Origin: Flavobacterium sp. ASV13
Lineage (GTDB): Bacteria > Bacteroidota > Bacteroidia > Flavobacteriales > Flavobacteriaceae
Length of the DNA stretch: 64,000 bases
Assembly: GCF_000745775.1 (NCBI RefSeq)
Contig: NZ_JQJY01000009.1
Span: 1-64,000 of the forward strand
Direction of reading: 5' to 3'
Below are positions 53,512-62,606 of this stretch, piece after piece. Below the pieces are notes generated by a model. The model searched no databases and was not told the DNA's origin. It saw only the letters and a list, made by a program, of their open reading frames with translations. The position numbers and the translations under genes are program-made. Each line of letters begins with the position of its first letter. Position 1 is the first letter of the stretch.

Positions 53512-54537
53512 TTAATTATTGGTCGTATTAGGTTTTTGTGTTTCGGCTTCTTTTGCTTTTTTAGCCGCTTCTCTCTCTTCTAATATTTTCTTTCTTCTTT
53601 CTTCTAATTCTTTTTTACGTTGTTCATACAACTTTTGTCTTTCAGCAGCTTTGTCTACAGCTGGCTCAGTTGCTGCTGGTGAAGTTTCAGTTCCTGTTGC
53701 AGGTTTCGCTGTTGCATCAGTTTTACTAGTTTCAGTTGTTTTTCCTGCTTCTGTTGCTTTAGCAGGTTCAGAAACCGTGCCATTTTTTTTAGCTTCTCTT
53801 TCTGCCTGAATTGCTTTTCTTCTGTCGTCGTATTCTTTTTTCTTCGCTTCCTGCTCTAATCTTCTATCTTCAATTAGTTTTTCTCTGGCAGCTCTCTTTT
53901 CGTCAAGTGCTTTTTGGCGATCAGCCATTGCTGGATTTTCGTCAATTTCATTTTCACGAGTTTCTTTGATTTCCTGATCTTTCAATTGTTTTTTAGTCAA
54001 TTGCTCTCTTTTATCAGTTCTATTTAAAACTCGGATAACCTGATCGCTAATATCAAATTTTTTATTACTGAAAAGCATTGTCAAATCAGAAGATTTATCA
54101 AAAATAAAATCATAATTTTTAGCTTCTGCAATATCCTGCACTGCAGTAAAAACTTGATCCTGGATTGGTTTGGCTAATGCCATCTTTTGATGAATTAGAT
54201 TCCCGTCAGAGCCAAATTGCTTCTGCTGATAATCCATCATCTCCGTTTCCATGAATTTTATTTCTGTTTCTCTTTCATCAATAAGCTCTTTCGTTAAAAG
54301 CGCTTTTTCAGCTTTTAAGTTTTCTTTGAGTTTATTTATTTCTATTTTTTTGGATTCAATCTCTTGTTTCCACTTTTGAGCCTTTAGCTCCAATTGAGCT
54401 GTTGCCTCTTTATAGTCAGAAACGTTTTCAAGAATATACTCCATATCGATGTAGCCAATTCTTGTCGTTCGTGTCTGTGCCTGACTTGTATTTGCTACAA
54501 TCAAGGCTAAAAATAAAAATAAAAACTGTTTTCTCAT
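53512..54537 (-). CDS. OmpH/Skp family periplasmic chaperone, long with charged tail
   Basis: A 341-residue relative of the neighbouring Skp. After the signal peptide (FLFLALIVANTSQAQ) it has RIGYIDMEYILENV, a coiled-coil and the YDFIFDKSSDLTMLFSN core (to about 165). The remaining half is a highly charged Lys/Glu/Arg segment, an Ala/Thr/Pro-rich linker (about 265-305) and a final KKELEERRKKILEEREAAKKAKE helix, much longer than a typical Skp. It lies 41 bases after bamA and 14 bases before the short Skp gene. Confidence 0.92.
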   Translation of the reverse strand: MRKQFLFLFLALIVANTSQAQTRTTRIGYIDMEYILENVSDYKEATAQLELKAQKWKQEIESKKIEINKLKENLKAEKALLTKELIDERETEIKFMETEMMDYQQKQFGSDGNLIHQKMALAKPIQDQVFTAVQDIAEAKNYDFIFDKSSDLTMLFSNKKFDISDQVIRVLNRTDKREQLTKKQLKDQEIKETRENEIDENPAMADRQKALDEKRAAREKLIEDRRLEQEAKKKEYDDRRKAIQAEREAKKNGTVSEPAKATEAGKTTETSKTDATAKPATGTETSPAATEPAVDKAAERQKLYEQRKKELEERRKKILEEREAAKKAKEAETQKPNTTNN

Positions 54538-54578
54538 AACATAACTTTATTGATGATTTTTAACCAAACGCTAATTGT

Positions 54579-57281
54579 CTAAAATTGTTGTCCAATAATG
54601 AAATGAGTTTCCCATCCATTTGCTTTATTGGTAACAGAATTAGGCAAAGCATCGAAACCGTAACCGAAATCAATCCCTAATAATCCGAATGCCGGCATGA
54701 AAACACGTAAACCTACACCTGCAGAACGACTCAAATCAAACGGATTATAATCCTTAAATGTTGGATATGATGAACCTGCCTCTAAGAAAGTCAACGCATA
54801 AATTGATGCTGACGATTTTAATGTAATAGGATAACGTAACTCCATAGAGAATTTGTTATAAATTGTTGCTCCAATTTGCTGACCTGCTGCATTTGTTGGA
54901 GTCAATGATCCATTTGGATAACCTCTTAGACCTATCGTTTCTCTACCGTCCATTGAATATTGCGCCATTCCGTCTCCACCTAAATAAAAACGCTCAAATG
55001 GTACAACACCTCTTGCCTGATCGTAAGCTCCTAAGAAACCAAATTCTGTAAGGGTTCTTAAAACTAATTTACCATAAACTTTAGTATACCAGTCTGCTTT
55101 AAATTTAATTTTATAATATTCTAACCAATTGTATTTCTTTTGATCGACTTTAGCAACATCTGTATCAGCGCTTGCATAGTCAGATCCAACACTTACATAT
55201 CCAGATTGCCCGTTAACAGTTTCTGTTTTTACATAATCACCTGTGTTTAATGGCTGGCCATCTACACCAGATGTTGGTGTTCCTGTATATTGTGTTTTGT
55301 ATTCTTTTTGGTTTTCTAGATCTCCATATTTAATTCCGTTAAATAAAGAATATGGAGGTGTTACTTTTGCTGAAATACTAAATTCCGAACCATAAATTGG
55401 GAAAATAGGATTTGTTCCTTTATTATTTCTTGTAAGACCAATAGTATAAGCAAGATTTCGTGATGCTCCATTACCAAAGGTAAACAATCCAGTATAATAG
55501 TTATTTAAGTCATAGTGCTGGTAACTTACAGATTGTGATAATACAAAGAAATCATCAGGTACTTGTAAACGTTTTGCTAAACCAACTTGTACTGTAAAAA
55601 TATTAAAACTTTTGCTCTTATCAACAGTTCTTGTTGCATAATTGTTATTGAACTGTTTACTGTAAGAAATCGCAGAACTAAATTGTACTGGTTTTTTCCC
55701 TCCAAACCAAGGTTCAGAGAATGATAAACTATACGTTTGGAAGTAGGTACTTCCTTGTAAACGAAGTGCTACTTTTTGACCATCTCCCATCGGAAGTGGC
55801 TTGTATGATTCTTTGTTAAAAATATTTCTTGCCGAGAAGTTGTTGAACGAAAGACCTAAGGTTCCGATGAAACCACCTCCGCCGTAACCACCCTGAAGCT
55901 CAACCTGGCTAGATCCTTTTTCAACAAGTTGATATTCGATATCTACTGTTCCGGCTCCGGCATCAACATTTCTAAATTCTGGTTTGATAGATTCCGGGTC
56001 AAAGAAACCTAACTGACCAATTTCACGAATTGTTCTAACTAATTCTTCTTTACTGTATTTGTTTCCTGGCTTAGTTCTTAGCTCACGATAAATTACGTGG
56101 TCATTTGTTTTGTCGTTTCCTGTAACGTATATTTTGTTGAAATAAGCAATAGGACCTTCTGTAACTCTAATTTCGAAATCAATAGTATCGTTAACTGTTT
56201 TTACCTCTACAGCATTAATATTAGAGAACAGGTAACCATTGTTTTGGTACAAGTTTGTAATGTCTTCTGCGTCTGGTTTTGTTTTATCTGCAATACGTTT
56301 TTCAAGTAAAACTCCATTGTAAGTTTCTCCTTTTTTGATTCCTAAATAACGGTGCAAAAGCTGATCAGAATAAACAGTGTTTCCTAAAAATTTAATATTT
56401 CCGAAGTAATATTTGTTTCCTTCTTCTACATTAATTTTAATGGCAAGCATATTCTTCTGCTTATTGTAAGTCACAGAATCATAGATAATACGTGCATCAC
56501 GATATCCTTTTTCTTTATACGCAGCAACTACTTTTTCTAAGTCGGTTTTGTATTTTTCAGGTATGAATTTTGAAGCTTTTAAGACACGTAGAACATTTTT
56601 TTGTTTTGTGTCTTTCATTGCAGCTCTTAATTGAGTATCAGTAAGTTGTTGATTTCCGATGAAGTCAATGCTGCTAATTTTTACCTTATCACCCTTGTCA
56701 ATTCGGACAAGCATATTCACTTGATTTCCGGCAAGAGTGTCAGGTGTGTTTGTAATGATAACTTTTGTGTTATAGTAACCTTCTTTTTTGTATTTATTTT
56801 CAATGTAATTTTTGGTCGTCGTAATTAAGTTTTCATTGACAATTTTATTTTTTGTCAAATTATTATCCTTAATAAGTCCTTCGACTTTGCTTTTCTTTAC
56901 ACCAACGATTTTAACTTCGTTTAATTTAGGAAGCTCTACGATATCTAAATCCAGATAAATACTGTCATTTTCTACCTTATTTACATAAAATGCAATTTCA
57001 TCAAAAAGGCCAAGTTTGCCTAATTTTTTAATAGCGCTACTGATTTCTTCACCAGGAACTGTTATTTCCTGTCCTTTTTGAAGGCCAGAAAAGGTAACAA
57101 CTGTTTGTTCATTGAAGCTTATTTTACCAACAACAGAAACTTTAGCAAGAATATATTTTTTTCCTTGATCAAAAGGAACTCGATCTTGTGCTTTTATTTG
57201 TGAAAAACTACCCAAAAGTAGTAGGGTAAGGACTATTTGTACTCTTTTTTGTAACACTAAAAAATTATTTAATTTGTTCAC
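54579..57281 (-). CDS. bamA: Outer membrane protein assembly factor BamA
   Basis: BamA folds and inserts beta-barrel proteins into the outer membrane. The GTG at 57281 is preferred, giving MNKLNNFLVLQKRVQIVLTLLLLGSFSQIKAQ as signal peptide and overlapping uppS by 17 bases; the open frame continues to 57368 inside uppS. Several POTRA domains follow (from about residue 30 to 420), with GNTVYSDQLLHRYLGIKKGE typical of the third. The C-terminal barrel contains the RGYPNGS lid-loop motif and ends with a WETHFIIGQQF strand. The 900-residue length and neighbours uppS and Skp genes fit the family. Confidence 0.94.
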   Translation of the reverse strand: MNKLNNFLVLQKRVQIVLTLLLLGSFSQIKAQDRVPFDQGKKYILAKVSVVGKISFNEQTVVTFSGLQKGQEITVPGEEISSAIKKLGKLGLFDEIAFYVNKVENDSIYLDLDIVELPKLNEVKIVGVKKSKVEGLIKDNNLTKNKIVNENLITTTKNYIENKYKKEGYYNTKVIITNTPDTLAGNQVNMLVRIDKGDKVKISSIDFIGNQQLTDTQLRAAMKDTKQKNVLRVLKASKFIPEKYKTDLEKVVAAYKEKGYRDARIIYDSVTYNKQKNMLAIKINVEEGNKYYFGNIKFLGNTVYSDQLLHRYLGIKKGETYNGVLLEKRIADKTKPDAEDITNLYQNNGYLFSNINAVEVKTVNDTIDFEIRVTEGPIAYFNKIYVTGNDKTNDHVIYRELRTKPGNKYSKEELVRTIREIGQLGFFDPESIKPEFRNVDAGAGTVDIEYQLVEKGSSQVELQGGYGGGGFIGTLGLSFNNFSARNIFNKESYKPLPMGDGQKVALRLQGSTYFQTYSLSFSEPWFGGKKPVQFSSAISYSKQFNNNYATRTVDKSKSFNIFTVQVGLAKRLQVPDDFFVLSQSVSYQHYDLNNYYTGLFTFGNGASRNLAYTIGLTRNNKGTNPIFPIYGSEFSISAKVTPPYSLFNGIKYGDLENQKEYKTQYTGTPTSGVDGQPLNTGDYVKTETVNGQSGYVSVGSDYASADTDVAKVDQKKYNWLEYYKIKFKADWYTKVYGKLVLRTLTEFGFLGAYDQARGVVPFERFYLGGDGMAQYSMDGRETIGLRGYPNGSLTPTNAAGQQIGATIYNKFSMELRYPITLKSSASIYALTFLEAGSSYPTFKDYNPFDLSRSAGVGLRVFMPAFGLLGIDFGYGFDALPNSVTNKANGWETHFIIGQQF

Positions 57282-58005
57282 TGGTTTTTCCAAATCTACG
57301 TTCTCTTTTTTGATAACTAATGATAGCCTCATATAAATCTTGATCTTTAAAGTCTGGCCACAAGACATTCGTAAAATACAATTCTGCGTAGGCTATCTGC
57401 CACAGCAAAAAGTTACTTATTCTATGTTCTCCACTTGTTCGTATTAATAAATCTACGTCTGGTAAATTTTGCGTGTAAAGATGCTCATTTATAATTGAAT
57501 CGTCAATAGTGTCTAATGAAATTATATTATTTTTAACTTTATCGCTGATGATTCTCACGGCATTTACCAATTCTTCTCGTGATCCGTAACTTAAAGCCAG
57601 TGTAAGAGTAAGACGAGTATTGTTTTTTGTCTTCTCGATAACGTCTAAAAGTTCCTTTTGGGCTGATTTAGGTAATTTTTCAAGATTTCCAATTGCATTA
57701 AGTTTTATGTTGTTTTCTTGTAAGGTAACAAGTTCTTTCTTCAATGAATTGATTAATATTTTCATTAACGCTTCAACTTCTAGTTTTGGGCGATTCCAAT
57801 TCTCTGTTGAAAAAGCGTATAGGGTTAAATATTCAATGCCGAGTTTGGCACAGTTGGTAATTGTTTTTTTTACTGATTTTGTTCCGTTTTCATGACCAAA
57901 AGCGCGTAAAAATCCTTGTTGTTTTGCCCAGCGCCCGTTTCCGTCCATGATAATGGCAAGGTGTTTTGGGAGGTTGGTGCGATCTATAGTATCTAGTAAA
58001 TTCAT
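57265..58005 (-). CDS. uppS: Isoprenyl transferase (undecaprenyl diphosphate synthase)
   Basis: UppS makes the C55 carrier lipid for cell-wall and surface polysaccharides by cis-prenyl transfer. From ATG 58005 (MNLLDTIDRTNLPKHLAIIMDGNGRWAKQQG) the length is 246 residues, normal for the family; the upstream frame to 58041 would overlap the DUF6089 gene. Asp21 in IIMDGNGRW is the catalytic Asp, and YLTLYAFSTENWNRP and LLIRTSGEHRISNFLLWQ are the other signature regions. It is 4 bases after the DUF6089 stop and overlaps the bamA start. Confidence 0.96.
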   Translation of the reverse strand: MNLLDTIDRTNLPKHLAIIMDGNGRWAKQQGFLRAFGHENGTKSVKKTITNCAKLGIEYLTLYAFSTENWNRPKLEVEALMKILINSLKKELVTLQENNIKLNAIGNLEKLPKSAQKELLDVIEKTKNNTRLTLTLALSYGSREELVNAVRIISDKVKNNIISLDTIDDSIINEHLYTQNLPDVDLLIRTSGEHRISNFLLWQIAYAELYFTNVLWPDFKDQDLYEAIISYQKRERRFGKTSEQIK

Positions 58006-58009
58006 TGTA

Positions 58010-58693
58010 TTATTCTGCGCAATAGCACGGTTTTTGTCCAAAGGTATACGTTAATGTAATTCCAGAAAAGACATACCAATCGTTATTATTTAAATTTCCA
58101 AAACGCAAATTCGAAAAATTGCTGCTTGACGGATTACTTCCATCAATATTGTCAGTAAAAGTATAGCGAGCACCAACTTCTGCTCCTATAATAAAATGAG
58201 GTGTTACATTCGATTTAATTCCGAAAGTCATCGGAATAGCGATCGAACTCGAGGTTTTGTACTTTCTCGTTTCTCCTCCATTTATGTATAAATCATCGTA
58301 AAAAAAGTAACTTAAACCTGAATATATATAAGGTGTAAATTTTGTGTGATAATCATGCAGGTTGAAATCAAAAAAATTGAATTCCAAGCCAGCAGAAAGT
58401 TCTTTGATGTTGTTTCTGAAGCTATATCCTCTTTTGCTTCTTCCTGTTTCATCCGAGTCTAAATCATTTCCGGCAACTGTAGATTGTGTATAAGAAAAGC
58501 GATACGCATGACGCGGACTTTTATTCCATTTGTATAATACGCCAAAAGCCAGTTTGTCTGGATTGATATATGTCGTACTTCCGACGTCTCCAACAAAGTT
58601 GCTTCCACCTAGAAAAACACCAATCTCATTGATCTGAGCATTTAGTGTAATAAAGGGGAAAAAACATAACAATAAATTAAAAATTTTCTTCAT
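58010..58693 (-). CDS. DUF6089 family outer membrane protein
   Basis: A 227-residue protein with a signal peptide (IFNLLLCFFPFITLNAQ), then INEIGVFLGGSNFVGDVGSTTYINPDKLAFGVLYKWN. This start is typical of the DUF6089 family, predicted small outer membrane barrels conserved in Bacteroidota, almost always just before uppS and bamA. The last residues FGQKPCYCAE leave two cysteines at the C terminus. A good promoter (TTG, 18 bases, TATATTTG) lies upstream. Function unknown. Confidence 0.9.
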   Translation of the reverse strand: MKKIFNLLLCFFPFITLNAQINEIGVFLGGSNFVGDVGSTTYINPDKLAFGVLYKWNKSPRHAYRFSYTQSTVAGNDLDSDETGRSKRGYSFRNNIKELSAGLEFNFFDFNLHDYHTKFTPYIYSGLSYFFYDDLYINGGETRKYKTSSSIAIPMTFGIKSNVTPHFIIGAEVGARYTFTDNIDGSNPSSSNFSNLRFGNLNNNDWYVFSGITLTYTFGQKPCYCAE

Positions 58694-58711
58694 TTAATTC
58701 AAAATTGCGTG

Positions 58712-58740
58712 CAAATATAATAATTATCGATACGAATCAA
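58712..58740 (-). promoter_or_regulatory. Promoter for the DUF6089-uppS-bamA-ompH operon
   Basis: On the minus strand TTG (58738-58740) is followed after 18 bases by TATATTTG (58712-58719). This fits both elements and spacing of the Bacteroidota promoter consensus. Confidence 0.72.
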
Positions 58741-58866
58741 CGTTGCTTTGATTAAATGTGCTTTTTTTTCAATTTACATTATGATTTTGAGACATTTAAT
58801 GCGGATTCGATACATGCAGAACGAGAAAAAGTGGCATTATCGTATAGTCAGCCGTCAGAAAAAGAC

Positions 58867-59751
58867 TTAATTTCTTTTGTCTTCTCCCCAAAGCAGTTTA
58901 TTTCTCAAAGTTTTCAGGAAAGTTTCGCCAGGAATCTCTACCATTTTGATTTTGTAATCTGTTTTTTTGATTTTTAAGATAGATTCGTTCTTTACGGATG
59001 AAATTCTGGAATCTAAAGAAACTAAATATTGATCTTCTCTTCCTGTAACTCGTAATGTTATTTCAGTGTCATCAGGAATCACAAGAGGGCGTGCTGTTAA
59101 ATTATGTGGTGCGATTGGCGTAATAACCAGGCTTTTTACATCTGGTGTTAATATTGGCCCGCCACAACTTAAAGAATAACCTGTAGATCCGGTTGGCGTA
59201 GAGATAATTAGACCGTCAGCCCAATAGGAATTTAGGTATTCATTGTTTAAATACGTTTCTACAGTAATCATCGAAGTAGTGTCTTTACGGCTGACAGTAA
59301 CTTCGTTCATTGCAAAATTTAGTTCTTTGAAAGCTTCATTGTCTGGTTCAGAAGTTAAGCCAAGCAGAGTTCTTTCAGATGTTGTGTAATTCTGATCAAT
59401 AACATATTGCAATAAACCGTCTATGTTTTCTTTTTGAACTTTGGCAAGAAATCCTAATCGCCCAGCATTAATACCTAAAAGAGGAACACCTGAGTTACGT
59501 ACCAAAGCTGCAGATCTCAAAACGGTTCCGTCGCCACCAATACTAATCAGCATTTCAAAACTATTGTCTAAAATCGTACTCGATGAAAATGTTTTGTAAT
59601 CTCTTTTTACGAGTTGTTTTTCATAAAGCATCTGAAGGAAATTTTCCTCGATAACTATTTCAACATTATTTGAGGTTAAAAACGAGAAAATATCTTTTAT
59701 AATTGGCTCGGTGCTGTTTTGATAATATTGTCCGTAAATGGCTATTTTCAT
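58867..59751 (-). CDS. nadK: NAD kinase
   Basis: NadK phosphorylates NAD to NADP. At 294 residues it has the defining ISIGGDGTVLRSA (Asp74), GINAGRLGFLA, NEVTVSRKDTTSMI and the SGGP-like STPTGSTGYSLSCGGPI segment. It lies downstream of a CBS domain gene on the same strand and upstream of the DUF6089 operon, an order that is common in flavobacteria. Confidence 0.96.
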   Translation of the reverse strand: MKIAIYGQYYQNSTEPIIKDIFSFLTSNNVEIVIEENFLQMLYEKQLVKRDYKTFSSSTILDNSFEMLISIGGDGTVLRSAALVRNSGVPLLGINAGRLGFLAKVQKENIDGLLQYVIDQNYTTSERTLLGLTSEPDNEAFKELNFAMNEVTVSRKDTTSMITVETYLNNEYLNSYWADGLIISTPTGSTGYSLSCGGPILTPDVKSLVITPIAPHNLTARPLVIPDDTEITLRVTGREDQYLVSLDSRISSVKNESILKIKKTDYKIKMVEIPGETFLKTLRNKLLWGEDKRN

Positions 59752-59760
59752 TATTTTTAA

Positions 59761-59845
59761 ATTAGATAATTTGTCAATGTGTCAATTAGATAATTTGCAA
59801 ATGTGAAAATTGTCTAATTAACTAATTTTCTCATTGGCACATTCG
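59761..59845. repeat. Short AT-rich phrase repeat in the nadK/CBS gap
   Basis: ATTAGATAATTTG occurs at 59761 and 59785 (24 bases apart), each followed by a CAATGTG or CAAATGTG string, and a near inverse AATTGTCTAATTAACTAATT follows. The block fills almost the whole 98-base gap. It has no coding features and looks like a dispersed intergenic element. Confidence 0.75.
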
Positions 59846-59849
59846 TAAT

Positions 59850-60509
59850 TTATATATTAAGGTATTTGTCTAAATAATCAGAACGTTCTTTAAGACTGTT
59901 AATATAGGCATCTTCCTGATGTTCAGAAATAATTTCATAATTATATCGTCTGAAAGTCTGGATGATTTCATTCATTGGCCCAACACCGATTTTAACTGTA
60001 ATCTGAACATTTTCCAAATCAGCTTCAGAAATAAAACAGCCCAGGATTTTTCCGTTATTGCTTTCTACAATCTGTGTTACCTGACCCATAGAATAATCCA
60101 AAAGACCTTTTTGAACAATTATGATGCCTCCTTGTTCTTTTAGAAATGGAGTTTCCTGAAAGAATCGCATGATATCTTCCATTTCATAGTATCCAATATA
60201 TTCATTGTTTTCATCCAATACCGGAATTGTATTGGTATGATTTTTAGCAAAAACTTCTAAAACGTCAAGCCAGATCATTGATTTTCGGGCAAAAAAACGT
60301 TCTAAAGTATATTTGTAGTCAATTGCCTTTTTATCTGTATCGAAAGTTTCAATATCGTCAGCGGCAATACTACCTATAAAAATTCCGCCTTCTAAAACCG
60401 GAAAATGCGAAAAATCGACATCAGCAAAAAAGTCCTGAACAGATGCTATCGTTTCCAGACTATCAATCGCTCTGAAATCATTGGTGATATAGTTTGTAAT
60501 TTCTGTCAT
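59850..60509 (-). CDS. CBS domain protein with C-terminal extension
   Basis: A 219-residue cytosolic protein. Two CBS domains fill about 1-125 (DFSHFPVLEGGIFIGSIAADDIE and NTIPVLDENNEYIGYYEMEDIM). The C-terminal part (about 130-219), with GIIIVQKGLLDYSMGQVTQIVESNNGKILGCF, resembles an ACT-type ligand-binding fold. Such combinations are regulators sensing small molecules. It precedes nadK on the same strand with a 98-base gap filled by a repeat. The partner is unknown. Confidence 0.86.
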   Translation of the reverse strand: MTEITNYITNDFRAIDSLETIASVQDFFADVDFSHFPVLEGGIFIGSIAADDIETFDTDKKAIDYKYTLERFFARKSMIWLDVLEVFAKNHTNTIPVLDENNEYIGYYEMEDIMRFFQETPFLKEQGGIIIVQKGLLDYSMGQVTQIVESNNGKILGCFISEADLENVQITVKIGVGPMNEIIQTFRRYNYEIISEHQEDAYINSLKERSDYLDKYLNI

Positions 60510-60576
60510 AAATCAATTGAAGATATTTCCTTGCAAAATAATCAAAAAATACCAAAAACTACGACGTTTTACTTTG

Positions 60577-60584
60577 TATTTTTG
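60577..60584 (+). promoter_or_regulatory. -7 box for pdxJ
   Basis: TATTTTTG matches TAnnTTTG, 42 bases before the pdxJ ATG and opposite the upstream region of the divergent CBS gene. Confidence 0.5.
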
Positions 60585-60626
60585 TCATTACAAATATAGT
60601 GTTACTAGAATTAATTATCTATTTAT

Positions 60627-61340
60627 ATGACAAAGTTAAGTGTAAATATCAATAAAATTGCAACCTTAAGAAATGCACGTGGCGGGAATGTTCCTGATTT
60701 ATTAAAAGTAGCTGCCGATATTCAGAAATTTGGAGCTCAGGGAATCACCATTCATCCTCGTCCAGATGAGCGTCACATACGTTATCAGGATGCTCGCGAT
60801 TTAAAAGCAATTGTTACGACTGAATATAATATTGAAGGAAATCCACAGCATAATTTTATTGATTTGGTTTTAGAATGCAAACCAGATCAGGTTACTTTAG
60901 TTCCAGATGCCATTGGAGCGATTACATCTTCGGCAGGTTGGGATACAATTAAAAATCAAGAATATTTGACAGAAGTAATTCAGGAATTTCAGCGAAACGG
61001 AATTCGAACTTCAATTTTTGTTGATCCGGTTTTGGAAATTATTGAAGGAGCAAAAAAAACAGGAACGGACAGAATCGAATTATATACTGAAGCTTTTGCA
61101 CATCAATATGATTTAGGAAACAAAAAAGGAATCGAGCCTTATACAAAAGCAGCAGAATTAGCAAATGAATTAGGTTTAGGAATCAATGCCGGACATGATT
61201 TGAGTTTGGATAATATCAAATTTTTCAAAGAGAATATCCCAGGTTTGCTTGAAGTGTCAATAGGGCATGCTTTAATTTCTGAAGCGCTTTATCTTGGTTT
61301 AGATAATGTTGTAAATATGTATTTGAATAAATTGAAATAA
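60627..61340 (+). CDS. pdxJ: Pyridoxine 5'-phosphate synthase
   Basis: PdxJ condenses 1-deoxyxylulose 5-phosphate with aminoacetone phosphate to form pyridoxine 5'-phosphate (vitamin B6). At 237 residues it shows ARGGNVPDLLKVA, GITIHPRPDERHIRYQD and GLGINAGHDLSLDNI. Its beginning is SVNINKIATLRNARGG, where proteobacterial enzymes have NIDHVATLR; Asp and His are replaced by Asn9 and Lys10. That variant may be usual for Bacteroidota. It is followed after 24 bases by an alpha/beta hydrolase. Confidence 0.95.
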   Translation: MTKLSVNINKIATLRNARGGNVPDLLKVAADIQKFGAQGITIHPRPDERHIRYQDARDLKAIVTTEYNIEGNPQHNFIDLVLECKPDQVTLVPDAIGAITSSAGWDTIKNQEYLTEVIQEFQRNGIRTSIFVDPVLEIIEGAKKTGTDRIELYTEAFAHQYDLGNKKGIEPYTKAAELANELGLGINAGHDLSLDNIKFFKENIPGLLEVSIGHALISEALYLGLDNVVNMYLNKLK

Positions 61341-61364
61341 AACTTTCAAAGTAAAAATAAAAGT

Positions 61365-62129
61365 ATGCTTTACTCAAAAATAGAAGGCGAAGGAAAACCA
61401 TTAGTTATAATGCATGGATTTCTGGGAATGTCAGACAATTGGAAAACACTCGCAGGCCAATATGTAGAAGCCGGATTTCAGGTTCATATTTTGGATTTAA
61501 GAAATCACGGACGCAGTTTTCATTCCGATGAATGGAGTTACGAAGCAATGGTTCAGGATGTATTTGAATATTGCCAAGCAAATAATTTAACGAGAATTGA
61601 TATTCTTGGACATTCGATGGGCGGAAAAGTAGCAATGCTTTTTGCAACAACACATTCGGAAATTGTAGATAAGTTAATTGTAGCAGATATCGGTCCGAGA
61701 TTTTATAAACAGCATCATCAGGATATTTTGGCAGGATTAAATGCAGTTGATTTTTCAGTAAAACCAAGCAGAGCTGATGTTGAGGGAATTGTAGCGCAAT
61801 ATGTTCCTGATTTTGGGACGCGTCAATTTCTGTTAAAGAATTTATATTGGAAAGAGCCGGGACAATTAGCCTTTAGATTTAATCTGGAAGTTTTTAATAA
61901 TAATCTGGATGCAATTGGAAAACCTCTGGCAGAAGGTTTGGTTTTTGATAAACCGACATTATTTATTAGAGGAGGAGAATCTGGCTATATTCAGGATGAA
62001 GATATTGATTCAATAAGAAAGCATTTTCCGAATTTAAAATTAGAAACGATTCCAAATGCCGGACATTGGCTTCATGCCGAAAACCCTAAAATGTTTTTTG
62101 AACTTACAGCAGGGTTTTTAAAAGAATAG
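61365..62129 (+). CDS. Alpha/beta hydrolase (YbfF-like)
   Basis: A 254-residue alpha/beta-hydrolase fold esterase. The nucleophile is Ser84 in LGHSMGGKVA, the oxyanion HGFLGMSDNW lies near residue 17, and the C-terminal histidine is in NAGHWLHAE. The pattern (DLRNHGRSFHS early) is that of YbfF-type esterases. Substrate is not predictable. It is probably co-transcribed with pdxJ, 24 bases upstream. Confidence 0.92.
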   Translation: MLYSKIEGEGKPLVIMHGFLGMSDNWKTLAGQYVEAGFQVHILDLRNHGRSFHSDEWSYEAMVQDVFEYCQANNLTRIDILGHSMGGKVAMLFATTHSEIVDKLIVADIGPRFYKQHHQDILAGLNAVDFSVKPSRADVEGIVAQYVPDFGTRQFLLKNLYWKEPGQLAFRFNLEVFNNNLDAIGKPLAEGLVFDKPTLFIRGGESGYIQDEDIDSIRKHFPNLKLETIPNAGHWLHAENPKMFFELTAGFLKE

Positions 62130-62182
62130 CACTTTTGATGAAATTTTTATTATTTTTAAATAAATTTTAAATCTGAAAAACT

Positions 62183-62527
62183 ATGAAATTATTACTCAGA
62201 CTTCTTGTTACAGCGGCTTTAGTTTTATTATTATCTAACCTTTTAACGGGGGTTGTGGTTACTAGTTTTGGAACAGCTGTAATTGTTGCAGTAGTTTTAG
62301 GCTTGCTAAATGTTTTTATAAAACCTATTTTAGTAGTGTTAACATTGCCAGTAACTGTTGTTACACTAGGTTTGTTTTTACTGGTCATAAATGCTTTAAT
62401 GATTTTGGCTTGTACTAAAATTGTCGGAGGTTTTGCTGTCGATTCATTCTGGACAGCCTTAATTTTTAGTGTTATTTTGTCAATTCTGCAATCTATCACA
62501 TATAAGATACTTGGAGACGATAAATAA
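62183..62527 (+). CDS. Phage holin family 4-type membrane protein
   Basis: A 114-residue protein with four hydrophobic segments and little else. The pattern LLNVFIKPILVVLTLPVTVVTLGLFLLVINALMI is typical of the mycobacterial-type holin 4 superfamily (PF04020). Despite the name, there is no phage context here and such proteins are widespread chromosomal membrane proteins. It follows the hydrolase gene by 53 bases. Confidence 0.88.
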   Translation: MKLLLRLLVTAALVLLLSNLLTGVVVTSFGTAVIVAVVLGLLNVFIKPILVVLTLPVTVVTLGLFLLVINALMILACTKIVGGFAVDSFWTALIFSVILSILQSITYKILGDDK

Positions 62528-62575
62528 AGCAAATTGAACAGATTAAAACTGCTTCTAATACAATAGATTAAAAAC

Positions 62576-62606
62576 TTGGTTGGGTTGCAAAAATTTTATA
62601 ATTTTG
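62576..62606 (+). promoter_or_regulatory. tig promoter embedded in a perfect 13-bp dyad
   Basis: TTG at 62576-62578 and TAATTTTG at 62599-62606 are spaced by 20 bases, in line with the Bacteroidota consensus. The -7 box lies inside a perfect inverted repeat, TTGGGTTGCAAAA (62580-62592) with its complement at 62602-62614. The ATG of tig follows 34 bases later. Confidence 0.7.

Noticed and set aside
58756..58977. 73-residue plus-strand frame across the nadK 3' end
   Set aside because: Two thirds of it is antisense to nadK, it has no promoter or conserved content, and the minus-strand gene explains the coding signal.
62183..62527. Evidence of a prophage from the holin-family name
   Set aside because: No integrase, terminase, capsid or lysis gene lies nearby; this membrane family is widespread on chromosomes.
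62167..62532. 121-residue minus-strand frame over the holin-family gene
   Set aside because: It covers the same bases as the four-helix plus-strand protein, and its Lys/Thr-rich content is the mirror of the hydrophobic codons.
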